A DNA stretch of 15,083 nt from VMCP01 sp964592635 (lineage in GTDB: Bacteria > Bacteroidota > Bacteroidia > NS11-12g > UBA955): positions 1-15,083 of the forward strand of contig CAZQFZ010000063.1 in NCBI GenBank assembly GCA_964592635.1, read 5' to 3'. Positions 7,148-14,908 of this stretch are shown one piece after another (position 1 is the first letter of the stretch; the number at the start of each line of letters is the position of its first letter). Position numbers and translations under genes: made by a program. The notes under the pieces were generated by a model, which saw only the letters and a program-made list of their open reading frames with translations, was not told the origin of the DNA and did not search any database.

Positions 7148-7627
7148 ATGAAACAAGGAAGAATATTAATTGCTTTGGATTACTCAAATGCTGCAGAATT
7201 GGTAGCGGAAAAAGGCTACTTGTTGGGAGCAGCAATGGATGCCAAAATTGTACTGTTGCATGTAGTAGACGATGTTGTTTATTACGCTTCATCGAATTAT
7301 GATCCAATAACTGGTTTTTGGGGATTTGAGGCTGCCGATTTTATTGGAGATAACGTGCTAGAGAATATTGAGAAAAAAGCGGTTTTCTTTCTGCGAAATA
7401 TCCGAAGCCATTTGAAGGACAAGGAAATTCAAGTTACTGTTAAACGCGGTAATGTAGTTGATGAAATACTCGCAACGGCCAAGCAAACAACAGCGGATTT
7501 GATTGTATTGGGTATTAATAGAAATCATTACAGCGATGGGATTTTAGTTGGAAGTACCAGCGATGAACTGATGAAGTACACCACTGTGCCCCTATACTTA
7601 ATTCCCATCCCCCGAGAGGATAATTAA
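7148..7627 (+). CDS. Universal stress protein (UspA family)
   Basis: The 159-residue single-domain protein opens with the strand RILIALDYS, which carries the conserved Asp11 of the nucleotide pocket. It continues with LLHVVDD, the acidic helix region and VTVKRGNVVDEIL, and then the UspA C-terminal signature ADLIVLG...VGSTSDELMKYTTVPLYLIP. The usual G-x2-G-x9-G-(S/T) ATP loop is altered: Gly122, then Arg125 where the second Gly should be, then Gly135-Ser136. ATP binding may therefore be changed or lost. A Tyr/Trp-rich insert (YYASSNYDPITGFWGFEA, residues 45-62) is also notable. It is cytosolic, with a role in stress survival expected from the family. The preceding leader lacks a clear SD site. 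The small Lys-rich gene follows after 54 bp, so co-transcription is possible. Confidence 0.92.
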   Translation: MKQGRILIALDYSNAAELVAEKGYLLGAAMDAKIVLLHVVDDVVYYASSNYDPITGFWGFEAADFIGDNVLENIEKKAVFFLRNIRSHLKDKEIQVTVKRGNVVDEILATAKQTTADLIVLGINRNHYSDGILVGSTSDELMKYTTVPLYLIPIPREDN

Positions 7628-7681
7628 AAATAGAAGAATAATGAGCTTTTGCTCTTAGAAGTAATACTTATAGAAAATTAT

Positions 7682-7801
7682 ATGTCAAAAAATAGTGAAG
7701 TCAAAAAGAAATCGGATAAAACTCCGCCCTCCAAAACCAAGAAGGAAAAGAAAATCGATAAACAAACTAAAAAATCTGAGAAGAAGTTGAGGCTAGATTG
7801 A
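7682..7801 (+). CDS. 39-residue lysine-rich small protein
   Basis: ATG 7682-7684 opens a 39-codon frame ending TGA at 7799-7801. The product starts MSKNSEVKKKSDKTPPSKTK and ends SEKKLRLD. It is very basic: about 40% Lys, no aromatic residues and no Cys. It is probably disordered and suited to binding nucleic acid or another polyanion; this is inference from composition. It sits snugly between the universal stress gene (54 bp upstream) and the GH130 gene (33 bp downstream), in the same direction, which supports it being a real translated gene in one transcript. A lysine-rich frame can also arise by chance in A-rich DNA, so the call rests on position plus composition. Confidence 0.6.
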   Translation: MSKNSEVKKKSDKTPPSKTKKEKKIDKQTKKSEKKLRLD

Positions 7802-7834
7802 GTAGTTTGGACTCATGGGTTTCAAAAGTTGGAT

Positions 7835-8887
7835 ATGCAAAAATTAGGAATAGTACTTCGTAAAACCGAACAACTGTTTGAGAATAGAGGGGTACTAAAT
7901 CCTGCTGTGATACAAGTGAATGGTCAAATCCACATGTTTTATCGCGCGATATCTAGTTCTGGAACCTCAACGATTGGGCATTGTATTTTATCAAGTCCGC
8001 TCGAAATTGCTTGGCGCTCGACGGTACCCATATTATGGCCGGAATTTGAATTTGAACAACAGGGGATGGAAGATCCTCGTGTGGTTTGTATCGACGGATT
8101 GTATTACCTGACGTACACAGCATTCGATGGTTTAAATGCTTTAGGTGCTTTAGCAACGAGTATTGATTTGATTCATTGGGACAAAAGAGGAATTCTGGTG
8201 CCAAGAATTACTTTATCTCAATTTAAAAAATTGATCAATTCGGATCGGTTGTTTGATGATGGATTTTATTATATGCATCGAATTACAGATGTTCCTACTC
8301 GAATCAATGGATTGCTGTATTTATGGGATAAAAATCTGATATTTTTCCCAAGAAAAATAGGTGGTAAATTTTGCTTTGTTCATCGAATAAAGCCCAATAT
8401 TCAAATCGTATGGGTTAATAATTTGGAAGATTTGACCGAGGTATATTGGAAGCATTATTTACAAAATATTAAACAACACGTTTTGATCTCTCCTAAGTAC
8501 GAACATGAAAGTAACTATGTTGGCGGAGGATGTCCTCCCATAGAAACGCCTATGGGCTGGTTGTTTATTTATCATGGTGTAAGCGGAAATGCCGGTGAAT
8601 ATATTTATTCCGCTTGCGTCTCGCTTTTGAGTTTGACCGATCCAACCAAGGAAATTGCTCGCTTACATGAACCCTTGTTTACTCCTGATTTTAATTGGGA
8701 AGTAGAAGGTATTGTAGATAATGTATGTTTTCCAACTGGAGCCATAGTAGAAAATAACACGCTTTATATTTACTATGGAGCGGCCGATGAGCGAATAGCA
8801 GTATTTTCTGTACTTCTTAATGAATTGCTCGATGAGTTAATGAAAAATATCAACCCTGAAAATCAAACGTATGAAGAAGTTAAATAA
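7835..8887 (+). CDS. GH130-family glycoside phosphorylase/hydrolase-like protein
   Basis: From ATG 7835 this is 350 residues; a TTG two codons upstream is a weaker start. It shows the five-bladed beta-propeller pattern of GH130: NPAVIQVNGQIHMFYRA (22-38), GMEDPRV (77-83), YYLTYTAFDG, the long motif YVGGGCPPIETPMGWLFIYHG (228-248), VDNVCFPTGA (294-303) and YYGAADERIAV. GH130 enzymes act on beta-mannosidic bonds, mostly as phosphorylases that release mannose 1-phosphate and in some subgroups as hydrolases; the exact substrate cannot be read here. No signal peptide is present, so it is cytosolic. The last 17 bp overlap the start of the glycosyltransferase gene, implying translational coupling and a shared glycan pathway. 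Residues of about 125-180 are less typical and may define a subgroup. Confidence 0.87.
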   Translation: MQKLGIVLRKTEQLFENRGVLNPAVIQVNGQIHMFYRAISSSGTSTIGHCILSSPLEIAWRSTVPILWPEFEFEQQGMEDPRVVCIDGLYYLTYTAFDGLNALGALATSIDLIHWDKRGILVPRITLSQFKKLINSDRLFDDGFYYMHRITDVPTRINGLLYLWDKNLIFFPRKIGGKFCFVHRIKPNIQIVWVNNLEDLTEVYWKHYLQNIKQHVLISPKYEHESNYVGGGCPPIETPMGWLFIYHGVSGNAGEYIYSACVSLLSLTDPTKEIARLHEPLFTPDFNWEVEGIVDNVCFPTGAIVENNTLYIYYGAADERIAVFSVLLNELLDELMKNINPENQTYEEVK

Positions 8888-11285
8888 CCGTGAAACTATC
8901 CAAATTCGAAGTAAAGCTCCGCTAAATGTGCTGTTTGTGTCGTCTATTCCACCTCGTGAGTGCGGAATAGCTACATTTACGCAAGATTTGATAGAATCCT
9001 TGAAAAAAGGATTTGGAAACAGTATTCATTGTAGCATATGTGCTCTAGAGAATCACGAAGAAATTCACAGTTATTCTGAAAAACCCGCCATTGTAATTAA
9101 TACCGATCTTTCAGAATCGTTTATATCAGCCGCTGAAATTATCAATCACTCTGAATTATTCGATGTTGTGGTTATTCAACATGAGTTTGGTTTTTTTAAT
9201 ACTTCTTCAGATGCATTTAAGGACTTTTATAAATCGCTCAATAAGCCTTTAATGATGGTTTTTCACACTGTTTTACCTCTACCCGATGCTGAACTATGGG
9301 ATTCAATTAATGAAATGGTAAATGCTTCAATATCGGTTGTTGTGATGACGGAACATGCTAAACGAATATTGGTAGAGAATTATCAAATTACCGAAACCAA
9401 AATCCAAGTAATTGCACATGGTACGCATCTACTTCCGCACATAGATTTGCGAATATCAAAGCAAAAACACGGGTTAGAAAACTTTAAAGTACTATCCACC
9501 TTCGGACTTCTGGGATGTAACAAAAGTATTGAAACTACACTTTTAGCTCTTCCCAGTATTTTAGAGGTACATCCAGATGTGATATTTTTAATTATTGGCA
9601 GAACCCATCCAGGAGTCGTTAAGAATGATGGCGAATCCTATCGGGAAATGTTACTGAATTTAGTCCAAGAACTAAATCTAAAGGACCACGTACGATTCGT
9701 TAATGCCTATTTACCATTAGAAGAATTATTGGAATATTTGAAACTAACGGATGTGTATCTGTTTACATCCAATGATCCAAATCAGGCAGTAAGCGGTACT
9801 TTGTCTTATGCAGCTGCTTCCGGTTGTCCAATTGTATCAACTCCCATACCGCATGCCCTTGAACTTTTGGGCCGGACCGAAGATTGTTCTATGGAATTTG
9901 GTGATTACAAACAACTCGCTCATCAGGTTGTTAAACTACTTTCCAATACTGAGACTCGGTTGAAAATGACATCTCAGGGACTCCAGAAAATGGCAAATAC
10001 TTCTTGGCCCAATGCAGCAATAGCTTATGCGAATTTGTTTAGAAATTTGGATGGGATGCGATGGAAACCGGAGTTTCATGTTCCCATCTTGGAACTGGAT
10101 CATTTGTATCGACTTACTACCAAGTTAGGAATGGTTCAATTTTCGAAATACGATGTGCCCAATTTAGAATCTGGATATACCTTAGATGATAATGCAAGAG
10201 CACTAATTACGGTATTGCAGTATTATAATATTGAGGGCGATGATTCGATATTGAGTTATGTAGAAATCTACTTGAATTTTATAGAAAATTGCTGGCAAGA
10301 AGATTTAAAATTCTTGAATTACAAGGATTTGAATAATCAATTCACACAACAGAATTATAATGAGAATTTAGAAGATTCTATGGGCAGAGCTATTTGGGCA
10401 TTGGGTTACCTAATCTCTATGAAATCGACATTGCCCATTTCATTTTCTAGAAAAGCGGAGAAATTACTTGGATTTATTATCCCTCAAGTACACCTCATTC
10501 ATTCTACGCGATCTATGTCCTTTATAATTAAAGGCCTATATTTTGAGAATCTTGCAGAACATTTAGACGTTCTCGTGTTGCTGGCTGATCGACTAATGAA
10601 CATGTACACCCATGTCAAAACAGAAAGTTGGCATTGGTTTGAAGATATTTTATCGTACGCCAATAGTGTTATACCAGAATCATTGATATTGGCTTTCGCG
10701 AGAACAAATTTCACTCAATATAAATTAGTGGCCACAGAAAGTTTTGATTTTTTATTATCGATAATACTTCAAAATGGAGAATTGAGAGTGGTTTCGAATA
10801 ACGGTTGGTTGGATAAGGAATCCAACTTTACCAATGAAATAGGAGGGGAGCAGCCTATAGATGTAGCATACACAGTAATTGCCTTGGAGAGTTTTTACTT
10901 AGTACTTGGTAATTCAATTTATAAAGATAAACTAACCACTGTATTTACTTGGTTTCTGGGGAATAATCATTTAAAACAAGCTATGTATAATTCTGCAACT
11001 AAAGGATGTTACGATGGATTAGAAAAAACTTCCGTTAATTTAAATCAAGGAGCGGAATCAACAGTAAGTTATTTGTTAGCTCGATTGGCTATGGAGCGTT
11101 TGAAAATCAATGACAAACTAAATAATGAATGGTCTATGTCGCAATTTAGAGATCATGAATTTCAAAAAGATTCAAATAGGTCATTAGCCGTAACTCACAT
11201 TTTTCAACGCAAGTTTACTTTGGATCAGTTAACCATGTCTAAGCGTACATCAGGCAAATTGCATCGGAATTTAACGGTAATTTAA
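8871..11285 (+). CDS. GT4 glycosyltransferase fused to a helical glycosidase-like C-terminal domain
   Basis: The 804-residue protein has a GT-B glycosyltransferase half (about 15-390). It includes VSSIPPRECGIATFTQDL (23-40), VVIQHEFG (100-107), FHTVLP (131-136), the second Rossmann start FGLLGCNKSIETTLLALPSI, and SNDPNQAVSGTLSYAAASGC (300-319) followed by PIVST. The usual GT4 EX7E pair is Q305-x7-Y313 here, as in the SGTLxYA subgroup, so catalysis may differ from textbook GT4 enzymes. The second half (about 405-745) looks like an alpha/alpha toroid: GYTLDDNARAL (435-445), NLEDSMGRAIWALG (499-512), WHWFEDILSYANSVIPESL (587-605), QPIDVAYTVIALESF and NLNQGAES (723-730). It is probably a carbohydrate-active or substrate-binding domain. 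No signal peptide or membrane helix is visible. It starts inside the GH130 gene (17-bp overlap). Together they may build and turn over a mannose-containing glycan; that is inferred. Confidence 0.83.
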   Translation: MKKLNNRETIQIRSKAPLNVLFVSSIPPRECGIATFTQDLIESLKKGFGNSIHCSICALENHEEIHSYSEKPAIVINTDLSESFISAAEIINHSELFDVVVIQHEFGFFNTSSDAFKDFYKSLNKPLMMVFHTVLPLPDAELWDSINEMVNASISVVVMTEHAKRILVENYQITETKIQVIAHGTHLLPHIDLRISKQKHGLENFKVLSTFGLLGCNKSIETTLLALPSILEVHPDVIFLIIGRTHPGVVKNDGESYREMLLNLVQELNLKDHVRFVNAYLPLEELLEYLKLTDVYLFTSNDPNQAVSGTLSYAAASGCPIVSTPIPHALELLGRTEDCSMEFGDYKQLAHQVVKLLSNTETRLKMTSQGLQKMANTSWPNAAIAYANLFRNLDGMRWKPEFHVPILELDHLYRLTTKLGMVQFSKYDVPNLESGYTLDDNARALITVLQYYNIEGDDSILSYVEIYLNFIENCWQEDLKFLNYKDLNNQFTQQNYNENLEDSMGRAIWALGYLISMKSTLPISFSRKAEKLLGFIIPQVHLIHSTRSMSFIIKGLYFENLAEHLDVLVLLADRLMNMYTHVKTESWHWFEDILSYANSVIPESLILAFARTNFTQYKLVATESFDFLLSIILQNGELRVVSNNGWLDKESNFTNEIGGEQPIDVAYTVIALESFYLVLGNSIYKDKLTTVFTWFLGNNHLKQAMYNSATKGCYDGLEKTSVNLNQGAESTVSYLLARLAMERLKINDKLNNEWSMSQFRDHEFQKDSNRSLAVTHIFQRKFTLDQLTMSKRTSGKLHRNLTVI

Positions 11286-11313
11286 AAATGAATAATACAT
11301 ACATCCATTTGCG

Positions 11314-11354
11314 AGTTGATTGGAAGGTATATATACTGGCAAACCAACGGTTAG
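11314..11354 (+). repeat. Copy B of the direct repeat flanking the 6409-11285 gene block
   Basis: It begins 29 bp after the glycosyltransferase stop and has the same orientation as copy A (6148-6194). It shares AGTTGATT, GAAGGTATATATA, and the 16 bases ACTGGCAAACCAACGG (11335-11350), identical in both copies. Its left arm TACTGGCAA (11334-11342) pairs perfectly with TTGCCAGTA (11356-11364), a 9-bp stem with a 13-base loop that copy A lacks. A small palindrome GTACATGTAC overlaps the right arm. Confidence 0.75.
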
Positions 11355-11375
11355 CTTGCCAGTACATGTACCGAT

Positions 11376-11400
11376 AAACAGGTTATCAGCCTGTTTTATT
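11376..11400. terminator. Bidirectional terminator between convergent genes
   Basis: AAACAGG (11376-11382) and CCTGTTT (11390-11396) form a 7-bp stem around the loop TTATCAG. The stem runs into TTTTATT on the plus strand and into TTTAT on the minus strand. It lies between the ends of the glycosyltransferase gene (+, stop at 11285) and the large surface-protein gene (-, stop at 11405), where both need termination. Confidence 0.7.
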
Positions 11401-11404
11401 GCAT

Positions 11405-14400
11405 TCAATGAACAAATTTGCCGGTGGCAAAGGCTGTTTTATCTCCCTGTTGTAGTTCGATTCGATACAAGGAAATTCCTTTTGAAGGTACTTTTATTTC
11501 AGCTCCCGACATGGAAAACCAACGAACAGAGATTAAGTTCCAATCTGAGTTTTCCATTATGAATTTTCCATCAGAAGTAATTTTTACTCCACACGATTCC
11601 AAATGATGAACTGAGCTGAAATCCGTAAGTGTTATTGTTTTCGAAACAGTGTCATTGCAACCTTGGTTCGTACTAGCAATTAACGACAATGTGTATTCAC
11701 CTGGAGTTTTGGGGTAAGTGTAAATAAAGGTGTTTTTACTGGATGTATCCGAAGTGGAACTGGGATCTCCTGCATCCCAAAGCCAAAAAATCTTATCATC
11801 ACCGGCTACATAGGAGTAATTGATTGCTATCAATTGTGCAGCATGAATATTTAAGGTTGTTGGACTGGTGATTTGCATTATTGCTTTGGGGGATTCCTCC
11901 ACTCGAAGTGTGAAGTACCCTGTGTCTTGGCATCCTTTTTGTGGACCCTCGTAACGAACTCTCCAGTTTCCAGTTGCGATATCAGCAGGTGCATATTGGT
12001 TATTTTTTATGGGATGTTTTTCCAGTTCAGGAGCTTTTTTATTCCAGTTATACGAATCCCAATAGAATCTGCCATCGGTAGCTGGCTTGTTTTCTACGTA
12101 CACCTGCGCTAATAAGTCGAAATCCGTTTGACCTTGACACATCAAGGGTGTGCTAAAACTAAGTAGAGGTTCATTTATCACTTCAATTTTTAGTGTATCT
12201 GCAAGATAGCAACCATCCAAATAATCCTTGAATTCTAATTTAAATTGATAGCTACCATTTCGATTTAATTCGGATTGACTTCCCAAATAAAAACGCTGGT
12301 CTGAACTTATTATTTCATTGATGTTAACTCCGTTAGGTGCTTCTAATGCCGTCCAAATGGGTTGATGCACTGAGGAGTTAGACGGGGTTTTGATTAAAGA
12401 GTTCAAAGAAAGAAATCCGGTATTTTGACAAATAGAAGTGTCTACACTTTCGGATTTAACAGGTTGAATAACCGTCCAAATCAGGCTGTCGGCTTTACGG
12501 CATCCCGAAGAATCTAAATACTGAACAGAAATACTGAGTTCGGCTTTTCCATTTTTGAATGCTGTAGAAGCAACTTTTTGTGGATCTAATAATAATTTTC
12601 CATTATTTGTATCGAGCCAACTGGCAGAATTTATTATTTTGTATTTGCGCGATGAATGATCGGTCCAACTATTTTTAATATCTATAGTGTTCAAAATGTT
12701 GCACCCTGTTGGAAGGGGGGCTAATTTGAAATGCTCTCTCGGTAATTGTTTGTAAATCGAACTATCAGTTGCAAAACAACCGATGGAATCAGTAACCGTG
12801 AAGAACCATTTAAACATAGTGTCGGATGAGGTAATAATTCCTTGAGGTGCCTTGTAAGAAATGTTGCCGTTTTTGAGTTTGTATGAAAATCCAACTAACG
12901 ACTTCATATTTTGGGTAGAGGTGCTGAAATGAATGTCTGTTTTTCCACAATACAGGCTGTCACCGGTTAAACGAAGTTTGGGTTCGTTGTTGAGAATTAC
13001 GGTATCGGTTTTAGGAACAAAACCCAATGAGTCATGGGTAATGTAAGGTGTTACATAATATTCATCGTTGGGGAGTTGTTCAGACAGGTTTTTGGAAGTG
13101 AGAAATGCTAATGTGGTGTTGCCTGATTTAGAGGTTACTTGCCATTGTATAAAGGCATTCCCGCTGAATTTTTTCAAGAAATTCACTTCAGTAAAAATTC
13201 GATTACAGGTAGTATCACGTGATTGGTTTTCGTAGGGAATGGCAGGTTTTACGCGAACCAAAATTGGGGATACTGTGGTTCCTCTGGGTTGTCCGCTGCT
13301 ACAATAATTGTCCATGACCAGTAAATTGAATGTATGGAAAGGTTTATGGGCATGAGATGAATCGGTTTTCCATTTGAAAATATAGGTATTGGGTTTCCCT
13401 GGGCTGCTATAAAGCCATGTATTTTTGTACTCGGTTTTTAAAATAGCTTCTAAATAGGTGCCGGTATCGGGATCGCCAATGGAGAATTCAATTTCAATGG
13501 TTTCCCCCGCAACGACAGAAAATTCCTTTCCGATTCGAACATAGGGATTGTAATTAAAGGAACTACCCGATGCAGAACTGAAGAATCTTCCGTTGGAATA
13601 ATAAGAATGTTGTCCAATTACTACCCATTTGCCTTGTGCATTTTTTTGTGTTTCGATTATGGAATAGCAGAATAAAGCTCCGTCGCTCGCGTCGTTTTTG
13701 TAAAAATACATTTCTCCTGATAGCGTATCGAAATTGAATCCACGCGGAGGGAAAATAGTGCGGCTGGCTTTGGCAAAACCATCCGTAGTGCCAACACCTG
13801 TAAAAGTTTTAATAGGCACTGCCACTGAATATTGATTGTTTAAGGTATATGCCGCATAGGAACTGCCGCTTTGATAGGGTTGTTGAAGTTTAAATATAAG
13901 ACGATCATTTTCTGCATCCATAGCATCTGGGAAATACCGAAACTCACCGGCTGAATTATCTCTGGGGATGTGATTTCTGACCATCGGTGCATCATTGCTC
14001 ATTCTATTCAGTGTCCGAAGTGTATTGTAATACAGGGTCGTGCTGATGGTATAACCGTAAGGTGATTTGATGTTGTTGACTAACATACTTAAACTTACTT
14101 CTGAACTTCCAATAAACGTAATTTGATCGGATCCATACTTTTTGATAAAACTGTCAATGAGAGTATGTGTTTTTAAATTGATAATGGCGGACAAATAATA
14201 TCTGTAGTTGCCCGAATATGGAATATTACCATTAGCCACTCCTCCAGGCATACACGTATTGGCATATCCTTTACACAGGGGATCTAAATTGGTAATGGAG
14301 TCTTTTTTGAAAAGAGCATTGGACAATTTTACAATGGGGCTTTTTCGGTTTTCCATGTTTCCAATAAAAAAAGCATATTCCACATTTCTAATCGTATCTA

Positions 14401-14566
14401 ATCCCGAAGAAGTGGAGTTGCAAAATAAATCCCAAATCACGCGGATTTTTACACGGTTGGTGTCCAATAATGAACTGTTTAACTGTCCTCCATAAGGTCG
14501 ATAGTTGGCGGTTAATGAACCTAAAGATGTGAAAATTATGAAAAAAATCAGTAGTGTTTTTTTCAT
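11405..14566 (-). CDS. Large PKD-domain surface protein with T9SS-like C-terminal sorting domain
   Basis: From ATG 14564-14566 this is 1053 residues. A standard signal peptide MKKTLLIFFIIFTSLGSLTA is followed by NYRPYGG. The frame is open to 14632, which would add 22 basic residues before the signal peptide, so the inner ATG is preferred. The N-terminal third is beta-rich and includes DAENDRLIFKLQQP, then FNFDTLSGEMYFYKN and ENxxG-like strands. This is a pattern seen in Bacteroidota adhesin-like proteins, where a DAExDxL motif precedes a PKD-type fold. Middle repeats contain paired Cys (DTTCN, DSLYCG, IGCFA, DGCYLADTLKIE). Near the C-terminus a PKD domain reads FWLWDAGDPSSTSDTSS then YTYPKTPGEYTLSL. 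The last 60 residues (ISVRWFSMSGAEIKVPSKG, then ISLYRIELQQG, ending TGKFV) match a type A T9SS sorting domain. Secretion through the type IX system and surface attachment are inferred; the ligand is unknown. Confidence 0.85.
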   Translation of the reverse strand: MKKTLLIFFIIFTSLGSLTANYRPYGGQLNSSLLDTNRVKIRVIWDLFCNSTSSGLDTIRNVEYAFFIGNMENRKSPIVKLSNALFKKDSITNLDPLCKGYANTCMPGGVANGNIPYSGNYRYYLSAIINLKTHTLIDSFIKKYGSDQITFIGSSEVSLSMLVNNIKSPYGYTISTTLYYNTLRTLNRMSNDAPMVRNHIPRDNSAGEFRYFPDAMDAENDRLIFKLQQPYQSGSSYAAYTLNNQYSVAVPIKTFTGVGTTDGFAKASRTIFPPRGFNFDTLSGEMYFYKNDASDGALFCYSIIETQKNAQGKWVVIGQHSYYSNGRFFSSASGSSFNYNPYVRIGKEFSVVAGETIEIEFSIGDPDTGTYLEAILKTEYKNTWLYSSPGKPNTYIFKWKTDSSHAHKPFHTFNLLVMDNYCSSGQPRGTTVSPILVRVKPAIPYENQSRDTTCNRIFTEVNFLKKFSGNAFIQWQVTSKSGNTTLAFLTSKNLSEQLPNDEYYVTPYITHDSLGFVPKTDTVILNNEPKLRLTGDSLYCGKTDIHFSTSTQNMKSLVGFSYKLKNGNISYKAPQGIITSSDTMFKWFFTVTDSIGCFATDSSIYKQLPREHFKLAPLPTGCNILNTIDIKNSWTDHSSRKYKIINSASWLDTNNGKLLLDPQKVASTAFKNGKAELSISVQYLDSSGCRKADSLIWTVIQPVKSESVDTSICQNTGFLSLNSLIKTPSNSSVHQPIWTALEAPNGVNINEIISSDQRFYLGSQSELNRNGSYQFKLEFKDYLDGCYLADTLKIEVINEPLLSFSTPLMCQGQTDFDLLAQVYVENKPATDGRFYWDSYNWNKKAPELEKHPIKNNQYAPADIATGNWRVRYEGPQKGCQDTGYFTLRVEESPKAIMQITSPTTLNIHAAQLIAINYSYVAGDDKIFWLWDAGDPSSTSDTSSKNTFIYTYPKTPGEYTLSLIASTNQGCNDTVSKTITLTDFSSVHHLESCGVKITSDGKFIMENSDWNLISVRWFSMSGAEIKVPSKGISLYRIELQQGDKTAFATGKFVH

Positions 14567-14687
14567 AATTATTTTTTTAGTAGTTGTTTTAATCATAGGC
14601 AGTATGAACTCGTTTTTGGTATGTTTTTTCAATTAGTTGCTTCCAGTTTTAATCATACATCAAAATGGTACATCAAAACTTGAGTTT

Positions 14688-14718
14688 TTTGAATCTGTAA
14701 AATAGTACCATAAATTTG
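14688..14718 (+). promoter_or_regulatory. Consensus Bacteroidota promoter (TTTG-N19-TAAATTTG)
   Basis: TTTG at 14688-14691, then exactly 19 bases, then TAAATTTG at 14711-14718. This matches the Bacteroidota primary-sigma consensus TTTG-N19-TAnnTTTG at every fixed position and at the optimal spacing. Transcription should start near 14724-14726 and run rightward, through the signal-peptide micro-ORF at 14831 and into the DUF1801 gene at 14987 unless it is terminated first. Direct repeats lie just upstream (TACATCAAAA), within the spacer, and around the start site (AATAGTAC), suggesting regulator binding. Confidence 0.75.
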
Positions 14719-14830
14719 AAATAGCAATAGTACTTTTTACTCATTTTTACTCAATTTGAATACATTTCTGTGACCAATCGGTGTTTTTTGACAGTTTTCA
14801 GGATGTAATAATGTTGAAATTCTGAAACAC

Positions 14831-14908
14831 ATGAAAATGTTTCGAAGTATTTTATTCATAAATTTAGTTCTAGTTGCTGGTCCGATTAGTTCATTTGCTA
14901 ATTATTAA
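14831..14908 (+). CDS. Micro-ORF encoding a signal peptide only
   Basis: ATG 14831-14833 opens 25 codons ending TAA at 14906-14908. The product begins MKMFRSILFINLVLVAGPIS and ends SFANY. It has a basic N-region, a hydrophobic core and a SxFA-type cleavage site, i.e. a complete signal peptide with almost no mature part. The frame downstream stays open for only another 15 codons (IGANLWVKSHESFTQ) before a second stop. It lies about 105 bp behind an exact consensus promoter. It may be the stump of a decayed secreted-protein gene, a leader peptide for the downstream gene, or a small membrane peptide; the sequence cannot decide. Confidence 0.4.
   Translation: MKMFRSILFINLVLVAGPISSFANY

Noticed and set aside
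7953..8204. Minus-strand open frame inside the GH130 gene
   Set aside because: Antisense shadow of a well-supported gene, with no start context or family resemblance.
10499..10714. Minus-strand open frame inside the glycosyltransferase gene
   Set aside because: Antisense shadow within conserved coding sequence.
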